The notes below the pieces were generated by a model. It had not been told where the DNA came from. It ran no database searches and saw nothing but the letters and a program-made list of their open reading frames with translations. The translations under genes and the position numbers were made by a program. A stretch of 36,825 bases of DNA, from the NCBI GenBank assembly GCA_964606405.1, contig CAZSGH010000030.1, positions 1 through 36,825 of the forward strand, read 5' to 3'. Positions 16,484-24,682 of the stretch are shown in pieces (the stretch's first letter is position 1; every line of letters begins with the position of its first letter). This stretch comes from GCA-002282575 sp964606405 (GTDB lineage: Bacteria > Pseudomonadota > Gammaproteobacteria > Thiomicrospirales > Thiomicrospiraceae).

Positions 16484-18892
16484 TTAATGGGTTATCTTCA
16501 CTGGTTCTTGATTTGCGCCTATTTTAGCTGCTATTTCAGCCGACACTATAGGCTCTGGCAAGCGCTCTAGTGCCAATGCCAACACCTCGTCAATCCAACG
16601 CACCGGATGAATGTCTAATACATTTTTGACTTCATCTGGCACATCTTTTAAATCGCGAAGATTGTCGTGCGGAATCAAAACCGTCGTGATCCCACCGCGC
16701 AATGCCGCCAACAACTTCTCTTTCAAGCCACCAATTGGCAACACTTCACCCCGTAAGGTAATTTCACCTGTCATCGCAACAGTACAGCGCACAGGAATAC
16801 CTGTCGCTGCCGAAACCAATGCCGTACAAATACCAATACCCGCAGAAGGACCATCTTTAGGCGTAGCACCTTCAGGCACATGCAAATGAAAATCTTGCTT
16901 TTCAAAATAGTCTGCTAGAATACCGAATTGATCGCCGCGTGCGCGCACAACACTCATCGCGGCCTCGATCGATTCTTTCATCACATCGCCAAGCTTACCT
17001 GTACGTACCAGTCGACCTTTACCAGGCATGACTGTCGCTTCCAAAGTCAAGAGTTCGCCACCAACCGACGTCCACGCCAAACCCGTAACCTGACCGACGC
17101 GGTTTTGTGTATCAGCCAAACCAAAACGGTAACGCGCAACGCCCAAATAAGCTTCCAAGTCATCGACATCGATCGTAATAGGGGCATGCTTCTCGCCGAG
17201 CATAATATGCTTGACGGCTTTACGCGCCAATTTAGCTAATTCCCGATCCAAACTACGCACACCCGCTTCACGAGTGTAAGTTTGGATGATTGCCGTTAGC
17301 GCTGCCGGTGTTAAGATCAACTCAGATGGTTTTAAACCATGATCTTCTAATTGTTTTGCCCACAAATGATCTTGCGCAATATGATGTTTTTCTTGTTCGG
17401 TATAGCCAGACAAACGAATCACTTCCATTCGATCAAGGAGCGCTTCAGGAATATCCATCGAGTTAGATGTCGCGACAAACATGACTTCGGATAAATCATA
17501 ATCTACATCTAAGTAGTGATCGCTAAAGTGCTTGTGCTGTTCAGGATCAAGCACTTCTAATAAAGCAGCCGCTGGGTCACCCCTAAAGTCACGCGCCATT
17601 TTATCGATTTCATCTAGCAAAAATAAGGGGTTCTTTACCTTAACCTTACTCATTTTTTGGATAATCTTACCGGGCATAGCGCCCAAGTAGGTACGACGAT
17701 GACCACGAATTTCCGCTTCATCTCGCACACCACCAAGCGAAAAGCGCACATACTCACGATGCGTCGCCTCAGCAATCGAACGTGCCAGCGAGGTTTTACC
17801 CACACCAGGAGGACCCACTAAACACAAAATAGGACCACGTAAATGTTTCACACGAGATTGAACCGCGAGATATTCCAAAATACGTTCTTTAACCTTATCT
17901 AACCCATAGTGACGTGCATTCAGCAAGTCCTGTGCTTTCACCAAATCACGATGGACGCGGGTACGCTTTTTCCAAGGAATATCAAGCAGCCAGTCTAAAT
18001 AATTACGAACTACCGAGGCTTCAGCTGACATCGGCGGCATCGATTTGAGTTTTTTCAGTTCGGCTGTCGCTTGTTTTGTCGCCTCTTCGGGCATACCCGA
18101 CTCAACAATACGCTCGGCAAAACGTTCAAACTCATCTTTGCCCGAATCATCCAAATTGCCTAACTCTTTTTGAATAGCTTTAATTTGTTCGTTTAAATAG
18201 TATTCACGCTGGTTGCGTTCCATTTGCGTTTTTACTCGCTTGCGAATACGACCCTCAACTTCATTCAGGTCAATTTCACCTTCAATGATGGTGAGCAAAT
18301 GTTCGAGTCGTGTCTGCACACCAGAAAGCGCTAACACTTCTTGTTTTTGAGCCAATTTAAGATTGATATGCGCGGCAACAATATCAACCAACTGATTAGC
18401 ATCTTTAATTTCTTTAACCGATAAAACCACTTCGTTAGGGATTTTACGATTCATTTTCGCAAAAGCTTCAAACTGAATTTGTACTTGGTTAAATAGCGCT
18501 TGAACCGTTTTAATATCATCGGGAAGATCATCAATACGTTCGACATCGGCAACAAAGTGTTCGCCATTATCCAACACCTGATTGATACGGCAACGAACTT
18601 GACCCTCGACTAACACTTTGATGGTGTCGTCGGGCAAGCGCAACATTTGTAAAATGGTTGCCAAAGTACCCACATCATATAAGTCATCAACAGAGGGATC
18701 TTGATTTTCGATAGATGTCTTCTGTGTCAGCAGAATGATTTGCTTGCCTTGCTTCATCGCAGCATCTAAAGCCGCTACGCTACGCGAACGACCAACAAAT
18801 AGCGGCATGACCGTGCCTGGAAAAACAACAACATCACGAAGTGGCAACAGTGGAACATCAAATTTTTTATGATTGCCTTGTGAAAAACCCAT
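16484..18892 (-). CDS. lon: ATP-dependent protease Lon
   Basis: An 802-residue Lon (E. coli 784), a cytoplasmic hexameric AAA+ serine protease that degrades misfolded and regulatory proteins. The N-terminal substrate-binding domain starts at PLLPLRDVVVFPG. Walker A is GPPGVGKTS (near residue 358), Walker B is LFLLDEIDKM, and the protease domain has the catalytic Ser in PKDGPSAG (near 680) and Lys in GGLKEKLLAA (near 723). The ATG at 18890-18892 has CAGGAGAG upstream. A strong intrinsic terminator ends about a dozen bases before this start, so lon expression depends on read-through of, or initiation upstream of, that hairpin. Confidence 0.98.
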   Translation of the reverse strand: MGFSQGNHKKFDVPLLPLRDVVVFPGTVMPLFVGRSRSVAALDAAMKQGKQIILLTQKTSIENQDPSVDDLYDVGTLATILQMLRLPDDTIKVLVEGQVRCRINQVLDNGEHFVADVERIDDLPDDIKTVQALFNQVQIQFEAFAKMNRKIPNEVVLSVKEIKDANQLVDIVAAHINLKLAQKQEVLALSGVQTRLEHLLTIIEGEIDLNEVEGRIRKRVKTQMERNQREYYLNEQIKAIQKELGNLDDSGKDEFERFAERIVESGMPEEATKQATAELKKLKSMPPMSAEASVVRNYLDWLLDIPWKKRTRVHRDLVKAQDLLNARHYGLDKVKERILEYLAVQSRVKHLRGPILCLVGPPGVGKTSLARSIAEATHREYVRFSLGGVRDEAEIRGHRRTYLGAMPGKIIQKMSKVKVKNPLFLLDEIDKMARDFRGDPAAALLEVLDPEQHKHFSDHYLDVDYDLSEVMFVATSNSMDIPEALLDRMEVIRLSGYTEQEKHHIAQDHLWAKQLEDHGLKPSELILTPAALTAIIQTYTREAGVRSLDRELAKLARKAVKHIMLGEKHAPITIDVDDLEAYLGVARYRFGLADTQNRVGQVTGLAWTSVGGELLTLEATVMPGKGRLVRTGKLGDVMKESIEAAMSVVRARGDQFGILADYFEKQDFHLHVPEGATPKDGPSAGIGICTALVSAATGIPVRCTVAMTGEITLRGEVLPIGGLKEKLLAALRGGITTVLIPHDNLRDLKDVPDEVKNVLDIHPVRWIDEVLALALERLPEPIVSAEIAAKIGANQEPVKITH

Positions 18893-18904
18893 TTTTCTCT
18901 CCTG

Positions 18905-18930
18905 AAAAAAAGCGGCTGTTAAGCCGCTTT
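18905..18930 (-). terminator. Intrinsic terminator overlapping the clpX stop
   Basis: Arms 18909-18917 and 18922-18930 are a perfect 9-bp GC-rich stem with a four-base loop, followed by a T-run on the minus strand (T7 counting the stem end). The loop and upstream arm contain the last clpX codons and its TAA (18919-18921). The lon ribosome-binding site begins directly after the T-run. Confidence 0.85.
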
Positions 18931-20196
18931 CTCATTTGCGCTATAAGACAATACAGGCGGTTTATTACCCGCAACAACATCTTCGTCAATCGTAACCGAA
19001 ACAACATTTTTTTGCCCTGGCAATTCAAACATCGTTTCCATCAACATGCCTTCAACAATCGAGCGCAAACCGCGCGCACCTGTCTTACGCTTTAACGCTT
19101 CTGCTGCCATCGCAGACAAAGCCTTCTCTTCAAAAACAAGTGCAGCACCTTCCATATCAAACAGTTTGGCAAACTGCTTCGTAATGGCATTTTTCGGTTC
19201 TGTTAATATACGCACCAGCGCATCAACATCAAGCTCATCTAACGAAGCGACAACTGGCAAACGACCAATAAACTCGGGAATCAAACCAAAACGCATTAAA
19301 TCATCTGGTTCTACCTGACGCAAAATGTCCGCAGCAGGCTTGTCTGTTTTGTCTTTAACTGAAGCAGAAAAACCAATACCACCGTTCTTTTCAACGCGAC
19401 CAGCAATCACTTTATCTAAACCTTCAAACGCACCACCGCAAACAAACAAAATACGCGATGTATCTAATTGCACCATTTCATTCGATGGGTTTTTGCGTCC
19501 ACCTTGAGCCGGAATCATCGACACAGTACCTTCAATCAGCTTCAACAAGGCTTGCTGAACGCCTTCACCCGATACATCTCGTGTGGTTGAGCGGTTTTCT
19601 GATTTACGAGCAATTTTATCAATTTCATCTAAATAAATGATGCCACGTTGCGCTTTTTCGACATCTCCACCCGCATTCTGCAACAAGCGATGCAAAATAC
19701 TTTCCACATCATCACCAACATAGCCCGCTTCTGTCAGAGTCGTTGCATCGGCAATCGCAAAAGGCACAGACAAAACACGCGCCAACGTCTGAGCCAACAA
19801 GGTTTTACCTGAACCTGTTGGTCCAATTAACAAAATATTGCTTTTGTTCAACTCAACACTATCATCTGCGATGGCATTCAAACGTAAGCGCTTGTAGTGG
19901 TTATAAACCGCAACCGCGAGTGTCTTTTTAGCCACGTCCTGACCGATGATATAATCATCCAAAATCGCTTTAATTTCTGAAGGTGTTGGCAGTTTATCTA
20001 AGTCAAAAGACGAAGAATCATCAGCTTGCTCTGCAGCTTCGATCGATCCAAACTCTTCTAAAATAATTTCATGGCACAAATCGACACATTCATTACAGAT
20101 AAATACATCGGGACCTGCAATCAGTTTTTTAACTTCGTGCTGACTTTTACCACAAAAAGAACAGTGGAAATTACCATTATCAACGCTATGCGACAT
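18919..20196 (-). CDS. clpX: ClpX, ATPase subunit of ClpXP protease
   Basis: A 425-residue AAA+ unfoldase that feeds substrates to ClpP. The N-terminal zinc-binding domain has Cys12, Cys15, Cys34 and Cys37 (CSFC and CNEC). Walker A is GPTGSGKT, the pore loop is in GYVGDD, Walker B is IIYLDEIDKIA, and the sensor/RKH-type region includes RDVSGEGVQQALLKLIEGT. The ClpP-docking IGF-type loop is present as IGFSA. The ATG at 20194-20196 lies eight bases after the clpP stop, so the two are co-expressed. The 3' end doubles as a terminator arm. Confidence 0.98.
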   Translation of the reverse strand: MSHSVDNGNFHCSFCGKSQHEVKKLIAGPDVFICNECVDLCHEIILEEFGSIEAAEQADDSSSFDLDKLPTPSEIKAILDDYIIGQDVAKKTLAVAVYNHYKRLRLNAIADDSVELNKSNILLIGPTGSGKTLLAQTLARVLSVPFAIADATTLTEAGYVGDDVESILHRLLQNAGGDVEKAQRGIIYLDEIDKIARKSENRSTTRDVSGEGVQQALLKLIEGTVSMIPAQGGRKNPSNEMVQLDTSRILFVCGGAFEGLDKVIAGRVEKNGGIGFSASVKDKTDKPAADILRQVEPDDLMRFGLIPEFIGRLPVVASLDELDVDALVRILTEPKNAITKQFAKLFDMEGAALVFEEKALSAMAAEALKRKTGARGLRSIVEGMLMETMFELPGQKNVVSVTIDEDVVAGNKPPVLSYSANEKAA

Positions 20197-20204
20197 GAGC
20201 TTTC

Positions 20205-20828
20205 CTATTCTGGACGTTGCGTTAATACGCTGTCAATTAAACCATAATTCTTCGCATCTTCACTGCTCATGAAGTTATCGCGATCGGTGTCTTGTGCAAT
20301 ACGCTCAATTGTCTGACCCGTAAAATTTGCCATATGACGATTCAAATCGTCTTTTAAACGTAAAATTTCACGCGCGTGAATTTCGATATCGCTTGCCTGA
20401 CCACGAAAACCGCCTAATGGCTGGTGAATCATGATGCGTGCATTGGGTAGTGCAAAACGCTTACCCTTAGCACCAGCACCCAACAAGAAAGCACCCATGC
20501 TCGCTGCCTGCCCCATACAAATGGTGCTGACATCTGGCTTAATAAAATTCATGGTATCGAAAATCGACATACCCGCCGTGACAACGCCACCAGGCGAGTT
20601 GATATATAAGTAGATATCTTGCTTTGGGTTTTCGGCTTCTAAAAACAACATCTGAGCGACAATTAAGCTCGCCATGTTTTCTTCAACTTGACCTGTTAAA
20701 AAGATAACGCGCTCCTTTAATAAGCGCGAGTAAATATCATACGAACGCTCACCACGACCCGATTGTTCAACAACCATCGGTACGAGCATGTCGGTTGGGG
20801 GCAAAAAAACCCCAAGGTTATTTATCAT
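20205..20828 (-). CDS. clpP: ClpP protease subunit
   Basis: A 207-residue serine protease subunit forming the double heptameric chamber. Catalytic residues are Ser110 (GQAASMG), His135 (MIHQPLGG) and Asp184 (TDRDNFM), in the same spacing as the E. coli precursor (111, 136, 185). The short N-terminal segment should be a processed propeptide. The ATG at 20826-20828 has AGAGGTG upstream. A dispersed two-hairpin repeat fills the gap to tig, so clpP may be transcribed from within it. Confidence 0.98.
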   Translation of the reverse strand: MINNLGVFLPPTDMLVPMVVEQSGRGERSYDIYSRLLKERVIFLTGQVEENMASLIVAQMLFLEAENPKQDIYLYINSPGGVVTAGMSIFDTMNFIKPDVSTICMGQAASMGAFLLGAGAKGKRFALPNARIMIHQPLGGFRGQASDIEIHAREILRLKDDLNRHMANFTGQTIERIAQDTDRDNFMSSEDAKNYGLIDSVLTQRPE

Positions 20829-20842
20829 CAGAACACCTCTAA

Positions 20843-20975
20843 AACCCTAAAAGGGAGGGGGGCTGCTAAAAGGGATTGCGAGCCTAACCGATAAGGTGTT
20901 ATTTATCCCCTTCCGCCAGCTAAAAAACAAACTTGGTACTCTAAAAATAAGCGAAGCCGCAGTTTTTAGAGCACC
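20843..20975 (-). repeat. Two-hairpin dispersed repeat, copy 2 (tig / clpP)
   Basis: In transcript direction the element begins five bases after the tig stop with a long hairpin: arms 20963-20975 and 20935-20947 (13 bp, one G-T pair) around a GCG/CGC inner stem and a four-base loop. It continues with GCTGGCGGAAGGGG (20912-20925 region) and, about 40 bases on, a C-rich partner (20855-20866 region) before the clpP ribosome-binding site. The second stem is weaker than in the other copies (about 11 of 16 pairs). Hairpin 1 is a likely tig terminator. Confidence 0.6.
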
Positions 20976-20980
20976 ATCAA

Positions 20981-22279
20981 TTAACCCGCCAATTCTTCGA
21001 GTGCTTTAGCCACTTCGGTTACCTGAGCTTTTGACATTACTAATTCAACGACTGCATTTTCGATGGCAATCGCTTCAACTTCAGTACGACGTTGTTTGTC
21101 ACTTAAATACCAATCAACAAATTGCTGAGGATTGTCATAGCTATCAGCTTCTAATGCTAAAATATCACGCACAACTGACTCGTCTGCTTTGAGGTTGTTA
21201 GCTTTGACCACTTCGCCCAACAACAAACCGAGAGAAACGCGCTTAGCCGCTTCTTCGCGGAAGTTTTCTGGTTGCATTAAACTAGGATCAACTTTAGCAC
21301 CTTGCTCTTGCATACGCTTCGCCATTGAGTCCATCATGCCGCGCAATTCACGCTCAACCAAAGACTTAGGAACATCAAATGTTGCTGCTGCTAACAATGC
21401 TGTCATTGCATTTTCTTTGTTTTGCTTCATCAAAGACAAACCAACCTGACGCGTTAAATTCTTTTTAACATCTTCACGGAAATCAGCAACCGAACCAGAC
21501 TCAACACCAAATGCTTTCATAAACTCAGCATCAACTTCTGGCAATACTGATTTTTGTACACTATTAACCGTAATCGCAAATTGCGCTGTTTTACCCGCTA
21601 AATGCGCTGCTTGATAGCCTTCAGGAAAAGTTACATCAATGACTTTCTTTTCGCCAGTCTTCATACCCATGATGCCGTCTTCGAAACCAGGAATCATACG
21701 ACCAGAACCTAAGACTAAAGGTACATTTTCAGCACTACCACCGTCGAAGTTCACACCATCAATACTGCCAACAAAGTCGATATTGGTCATATCACCAGAC
21801 GCAGCAGCATCTTCGGTTGCAACGAAAGTCTTACGCATCTCACGCAAACGTTCAATCATCGCATCAACTTCAGCTTCAGTTACATTGGCAACCACTTTCT
21901 CCATACTGATACCAGCAAAGTCAGGCAACGCTACAGTTGGATAAGTTTCAAAACGGGTCACAAAACGAATGTCTTCACCATCGTTAGCAGAAATTTCTTC
22001 GAAACCTAAAATACCTGCAACACGAACTTTCTCTTGATCCGCTGCTTTGAAGAAGCTGTCGTATAGAATCTCTTCTAGCGCTTCAGCACGAACCTGTTGA
22101 CCATGACGCGTCTTAACCATCGCCATCGGTACTTTACCAGGACGGAAGCCATCCATACGCACTGTCTTTTGAATGTCTTTTAGCTTCGCATCAACTGCAG
22201 CTTTAAGACCTTCTCCTGCGAGAGAAACAGTAATAATATGTTCTAGACCTTCGGTCGGACGTTGAATGGAAACTTGCAT
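20981..22279 (-). CDS. tig: Trigger factor
   Basis: A 432-residue ribosome-associated chaperone and prolyl isomerase (E. coli 432). The N-terminal ribosome-binding signature appears as GFRPGKVPMAMVKTRHG (residues ~44-60). The central FKBP-type domain includes FVGSIDGVNFDGGSAENVPL and SGRMIPGFEDGIMGMKTGEK. The C-terminal arms follow from about residue 250. The ATG at 22277-22279 has GAGGA upstream. It is first in the tig-clpP-clpX-lon-hupB order. The leader of about 120 bases has a consensus -35 promoter and a terminator-like hairpin about 55 bases before the start. Confidence 0.98.
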   Translation of the reverse strand: MQVSIQRPTEGLEHIITVSLAGEGLKAAVDAKLKDIQKTVRMDGFRPGKVPMAMVKTRHGQQVRAEALEEILYDSFFKAADQEKVRVAGILGFEEISANDGEDIRFVTRFETYPTVALPDFAGISMEKVVANVTEAEVDAMIERLREMRKTFVATEDAAASGDMTNIDFVGSIDGVNFDGGSAENVPLVLGSGRMIPGFEDGIMGMKTGEKKVIDVTFPEGYQAAHLAGKTAQFAITVNSVQKSVLPEVDAEFMKAFGVESGSVADFREDVKKNLTRQVGLSLMKQNKENAMTALLAAATFDVPKSLVERELRGMMDSMAKRMQEQGAKVDPSLMQPENFREEAAKRVSLGLLLGEVVKANNLKADESVVRDILALEADSYDNPQQFVDWYLSDKQRRTEVEAIAIENAVVELVMSKAQVTEVAKALEELAG

Positions 22280-22325
22280 GGAGTCCTCGATATTAACTAA
22301 CTTTGAAATAAATGCTGCGATGAGC

Positions 22326-22360
22326 GCAAAATAAAAGGGGTAGTCATTAACTGACTACCC
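22326..22360 (-). terminator. Terminator-like hairpin in the tig leader
   Basis: Perfect 9-bp stem, arms 22338-22346 and 22352-22360, loop of five. On the minus strand it is followed by CCTTTTATTTT. The gene upstream (luxS) is divergent, so this hairpin has no upstream gene to terminate and is best read as an attenuator or RNA-stability element for tig. Confidence 0.65.
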
Positions 22361-22408
22361 GACGAAATCACTTGTCAATCGACCAATCAAAGCCGACTTC
22401 AACGGATA

Positions 22409-22437
22409 ATTTTCACCCAATTATCATCTAATGTCAA
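22409..22437 (-). promoter_or_regulatory. tig promoter candidate
   Basis: On the minus strand TTGACA (22432-22437), a 17-base spacer and GAAAAT (22409-22414, 4 of 6 matches to TATAAT). Start of transcription would be near 22402. A second TTGACA at 22372-22377 has no good -10. Confidence 0.5.
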
Positions 22438-22537
22438 GATTGCGAAAATACTTAGCCAAACAACTTGCACTTTAGCCAAGACAGTCTGTTTAAAAAACGG
22501 TAAAATCAACAACATTAATTATTAAAGGAAATCTTTC

Positions 22538-23053
22538 ATGCCGCTACTCGATAGCTTTCGTGTCGACCACACTATTATGGCTGCGCCCGCCGTTAGACTT
22601 GCTAAAGAAATGACGACCAAACATGGCGATGCCATCACGGTTTACGACCTGCGCTTCTGCAAACCCAATGAGGAAATACTGAGTGAAAAAGGCATTCATA
22701 CCTTAGAGCATTTATTTGCAGGCTTTATGCGCGACCATCTGAATAGCGACGATGTCGAAATCATTGACATTTCACCTATGGGCTGCCGTACAGGCTTTTA
22801 TATGAGTTTAATGGGGCGTCCCAATGAAGCGCGTGTCGGTATAGCATGGAAAGCCGCGATGGAAGATGTATTACGTGTGACGAACATGAAAGACATCCCT
22901 GAGTTAAATGAATATCAGTGCGGTACTTACGTTATGCATTCGTTAGATGAAGCACAAGAGATTGCACGTAATATTGTTGCGCGTGGTATCGGCGTGAACG
23001 ACAATCAAGCCTTAGCATTGTCTGATGAAACCTTAGCTGCATTGGGCAACTGA
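22538..23053 (+). CDS. luxS: S-ribosylhomocysteine lyase LuxS
   Basis: A 171-residue LuxS, which converts S-ribosylhomocysteine to homocysteine and DPD, the AI-2 precursor. The metal site is His54 and His58 in HTLEH plus Cys128 in QCGTYVMHS; the catalytic Cys83 is in MGCRTGFYM and Glu57 is present. Length is normal. The ATG at 22538 has AAAGGAAA nine bases upstream. It is followed by mtnN, which makes its substrate, across a dispersed repeat whose first hairpin begins at the luxS stop. Confidence 0.98.
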   Translation: MPLLDSFRVDHTIMAAPAVRLAKEMTTKHGDAITVYDLRFCKPNEEILSEKGIHTLEHLFAGFMRDHLNSDDVEIIDISPMGCRTGFYMSLMGRPNEARVGIAWKAAMEDVLRVTNMKDIPELNEYQCGTYVMHSLDEAQEIARNIVARGIGVNDNQALALSDETLAALGN

Positions 23054-23165
23054 TTAAGTCGCATTGCACCTTAATTCAGATGTTCCTTTTCTTTTTATTG
23101 GTTGGTAAAAGGGTTTTGAAGTCTTCATTGGAATTTATTAACACAAACTCCCTTTCCCCCAACCC
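23050..23165 (+). repeat. Two-hairpin dispersed repeat, copy 3 (luxS / mtnN)
   Basis: In transcript direction (plus) an imperfect hairpin starts at the luxS stop (CTGATTAAG paired with CTTAATTCAG, 23050-23079). It is followed by GGTTGGTAAAAGGG (23100-23113), about 35 bases of AT-rich sequence, and the complementary CCCTTTCCCCCAACC (23150-23164). The mtnN start follows about 40 bases later. The CCAACC/GGTTGG core and the order of parts match copies 1 and 4 on the opposite strand. Confidence 0.6.
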
Positions 23166-23203
23166 CCTTCCCTCTTGTGTTTTTTGAAGGTTTACTAACT
23201 ATC

Positions 23204-23908
23204 ATGATTGCTATTATTGGTGCTATGGCGGAAGAAGTTGCCGCTTTTAAAAATGAGCTTAACGAAAGTAATACGACAAGCATTGCGGGCATCGAATTTC
23301 ATGTCGGAAAAATTAGCAACGTCGATGTCGTATTGGCACAATCGGGTATCGGCAAGGTAAATGCTGCCATGACAACCACCCTAGTTTGTCAGCACTTCCA
23401 GCCAAAGTCTGTCATTAATACAGGTTCGGCTGGCGGTTTTAACGAACAACAAGCCGTTGGTGATTTGGTTGTATCTATTGATGTTCTTCATCACGATGTC
23501 GATGTCACAGCCTTTGGTTACACTGCTGGGCAAATCCCTGGAATGCCTGCCACCTTTGCTGCCGAACAAATCTTGATTGATATTGCGCATGACACGTTAG
23601 TGTCCTTAGCGCTAACAGCTCATCGTGGTCAAATTGGCTCTGGCGATAAGTTCATGACCAAGCAAACGCACATCCAAGAAACACGCGATATCTTTCCAAG
23701 CTGTGATGCCGTTGAAATGGAAGGCGCGGCCATTGCTCAGGTTTGCCATCGCTTCGGAACGCCTTTTGTAATTGTTCGTGCCTTATCGGATATTGCTGGG
23801 CAAGAATCGCCAATGAGTTTTGAGCAATTTTTGCCGCTTGCGGCTGCTAACGCGGCAAAATTGATTGTTGCCATGCTGCCGCAGGTTGCGGCTAAGGGAT
23901 TAGCCTAG
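23204..23908 (+). CDS. mtnN: 5'-methylthioadenosine/S-adenosylhomocysteine nucleosidase
   Basis: A 234-residue Pfs/MtnN that removes adenine from methylthioadenosine and S-adenosylhomocysteine. The N-terminus MIAIIGAMAEEV carries the catalytic Glu, and INTGSAGGF, GSGDKFM, VEMEGAAIAQV and the catalytic Asp in VRALSDIAG are all present. I choose the ATG at 23204 because the family begins at MIAIIGAM; GAAGG lies about 13 bases upstream. Placement after luxS means SAH is processed through SRH to homocysteine and DPD by adjacent genes. Confidence 0.97.
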   Translation: MIAIIGAMAEEVAAFKNELNESNTTSIAGIEFHVGKISNVDVVLAQSGIGKVNAAMTTTLVCQHFQPKSVINTGSAGGFNEQQAVGDLVVSIDVLHHDVDVTAFGYTAGQIPGMPATFAAEQILIDIAHDTLVSLALTAHRGQIGSGDKFMTKQTHIQETRDIFPSCDAVEMEGAAIAQVCHRFGTPFVIVRALSDIAGQESPMSFEQFLPLAAANAAKLIVAMLPQVAAKGLA

Positions 23909-23937
23909 AAATAGACTTAATTACCCCCCCTCACATA

Positions 23938-23960
23938 GCCTTCTCCTTGTAGGAGAAGGC
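23938..23960 (+). terminator. Hairpin after mtnN
   Basis: Perfect 10-bp stem, arms 23938-23947 and 23951-23960, loop of three, preceded by a run of C. Only a short T tract follows, so it may be a weak terminator or an RNA-stability element. Confidence 0.5.
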
Positions 23961-24004
23961 TTGACCCATACAATTCAATCAAAAAAAATAACAAAACATC
24001 AAAG

Positions 24005-24021
24005 TTGGCACGCATCATGCT
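24005..24021 (+). promoter_or_regulatory. Sigma-54 promoter upstream of the FliS-like gene
   Basis: TTGGCACGCATCATGCT fits the sigma-54 pattern YTGGCACG-N4-TTGCW: GG at 24007-24008 and GC at 24019-24020 are separated correctly, and the -24 block is perfect. One T of the -12 block is A. Transcription would start near 24032, 26 bases before the ATG. Confidence 0.75.
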
Positions 24022-24057
24022 TTAATCTTGGCAAGATTAACGCACGGAGCGAAGACA

Positions 24058-24489
24058 ATGGAAACCATTCAAAACCAAACACAAGATAGCAGTTTACTAA
24101 AGCCTTACGTTTATAACCGTGAGCTAGAAACTGATTTAAGTGAAAAGACACACGTTTATATTTTATTGTTGCTACAGCGTAGCGTTGAAAAAGGTGTACA
24201 AGCCAAAGAATGCCACGAAAAAGGCGAACTTGTTGCCAAGGGTTTCCATTTGGGTCGCATGACTACGTTGGTTGATGCCTTACGTGATCGTCTCGTCTTT
24301 AAAGAGCAAAACATCATTGCTTACAACTTCGCCGAATTATATGAATATGTTGATTTCAGCATTCAACAAGCAGTCACCGAAGCGGGTACAGAGTACCTAG
24401 ATAGCGCCATTTTAATTATGAACGAGCTGAAGCAAGCTTGGGAAGAAGCCATGCACCTAACAGGCAATGGCACGACGCCCGTTCAATAG
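24058..24489 (+). CDS. FliS-like flagellar export chaperone
   Basis: A 143-residue, almost entirely helical protein. The pattern YNRELETDLSEKTHVYILLL near the N-terminus and the end YLDSAILIMNELKQAWEEAM match the FliS fold, in which a YQ-like helix, a helical bundle and a conserved ELREAW-type final helix bind the flagellin C-terminus and keep it unpolymerised. Similarity is in pattern rather than strict identity, so FliS is likely but not certain. I choose the ATG at 24058 (GGAG eight bases upstream); the longer frame from a TTG at 24028 would start before the predicted transcript. A sigma-54 promoter precedes it and a strong terminator follows, so it is a single-gene unit, with no other flagellar gene in the window. 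Confidence 0.65.
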   Translation: METIQNQTQDSSLLKPYVYNRELETDLSEKTHVYILLLLQRSVEKGVQAKECHEKGELVAKGFHLGRMTTLVDALRDRLVFKEQNIIAYNFAELYEYVDFSIQQAVTEAGTEYLDSAILIMNELKQAWEEAMHLTGNGTTPVQ

Positions 24490-24674
24490 CCCCTACTCGA
24501 CGCTGCTGTTTTGTTCTCGCAGTAGCGTCTCATGATCTCCTCCCATTGCCGGTAGGTCAGATGACCTCCGGCCTTTTTATTTTTAGCTGAAAGAAAGAAT
24601 TTAATCAATGCGTTACATGCTTCTTTCAAAACTACCTTCCTCATACTCATCCCACCTAATAGGCATTCGGACAT
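24483..24674 (-). CDS. Small ORF after hemW, doubtful
   Basis: A 63-codon ORF starting at ATG 24672-24674, with AGAAAGGAAC directly upstream and only eight bases after the hemW stop. The predicted protein is basic with no recognised domain. Against it, the last half is built from the two plus-strand hairpins at 24499-24529 and 24548-24572, which are better explained as transcript-end signals of the FliS-like gene. I keep it because of the strong ribosome-binding site and operon-like position. Confidence 0.25.
   Translation of the reverse strand: MSECLLGGMSMRKVVLKEACNALIKFFLSAKNKKAGGHLTYRQWEEIMRRYCENKTAASSRGY
24499..24529. terminator. Hairpin after the FliS-like gene
   Basis: Arms 24499-24508 and 24520-24529 pair over 10 positions with one G-T pair; loop of 11. 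No T-run follows. It is nine bases after the FliS-like stop and may protect the transcript end. Confidence 0.45.
24548..24581 (+). terminator. Rho-independent terminator of the FliS-like gene
   Basis: GCCGG and AGGTCA pair with TGACCT and CCGGC (11 bp, one bulged T at 24553, loop GA), followed by CTTTTTATTTTT. Strong on the plus strand. Confidence 0.9.
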
Positions 24675-24682
24675 GTTCCTTT

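Noticed and set aside
23926..23960. A further copy of the dispersed two-hairpin repeat after mtnN
   Set aside because: It has a C-run and a perfect hairpin but no purine arm, no AT-rich spacer and no A5/T5 hairpin, so it is a simple terminator-like stem.
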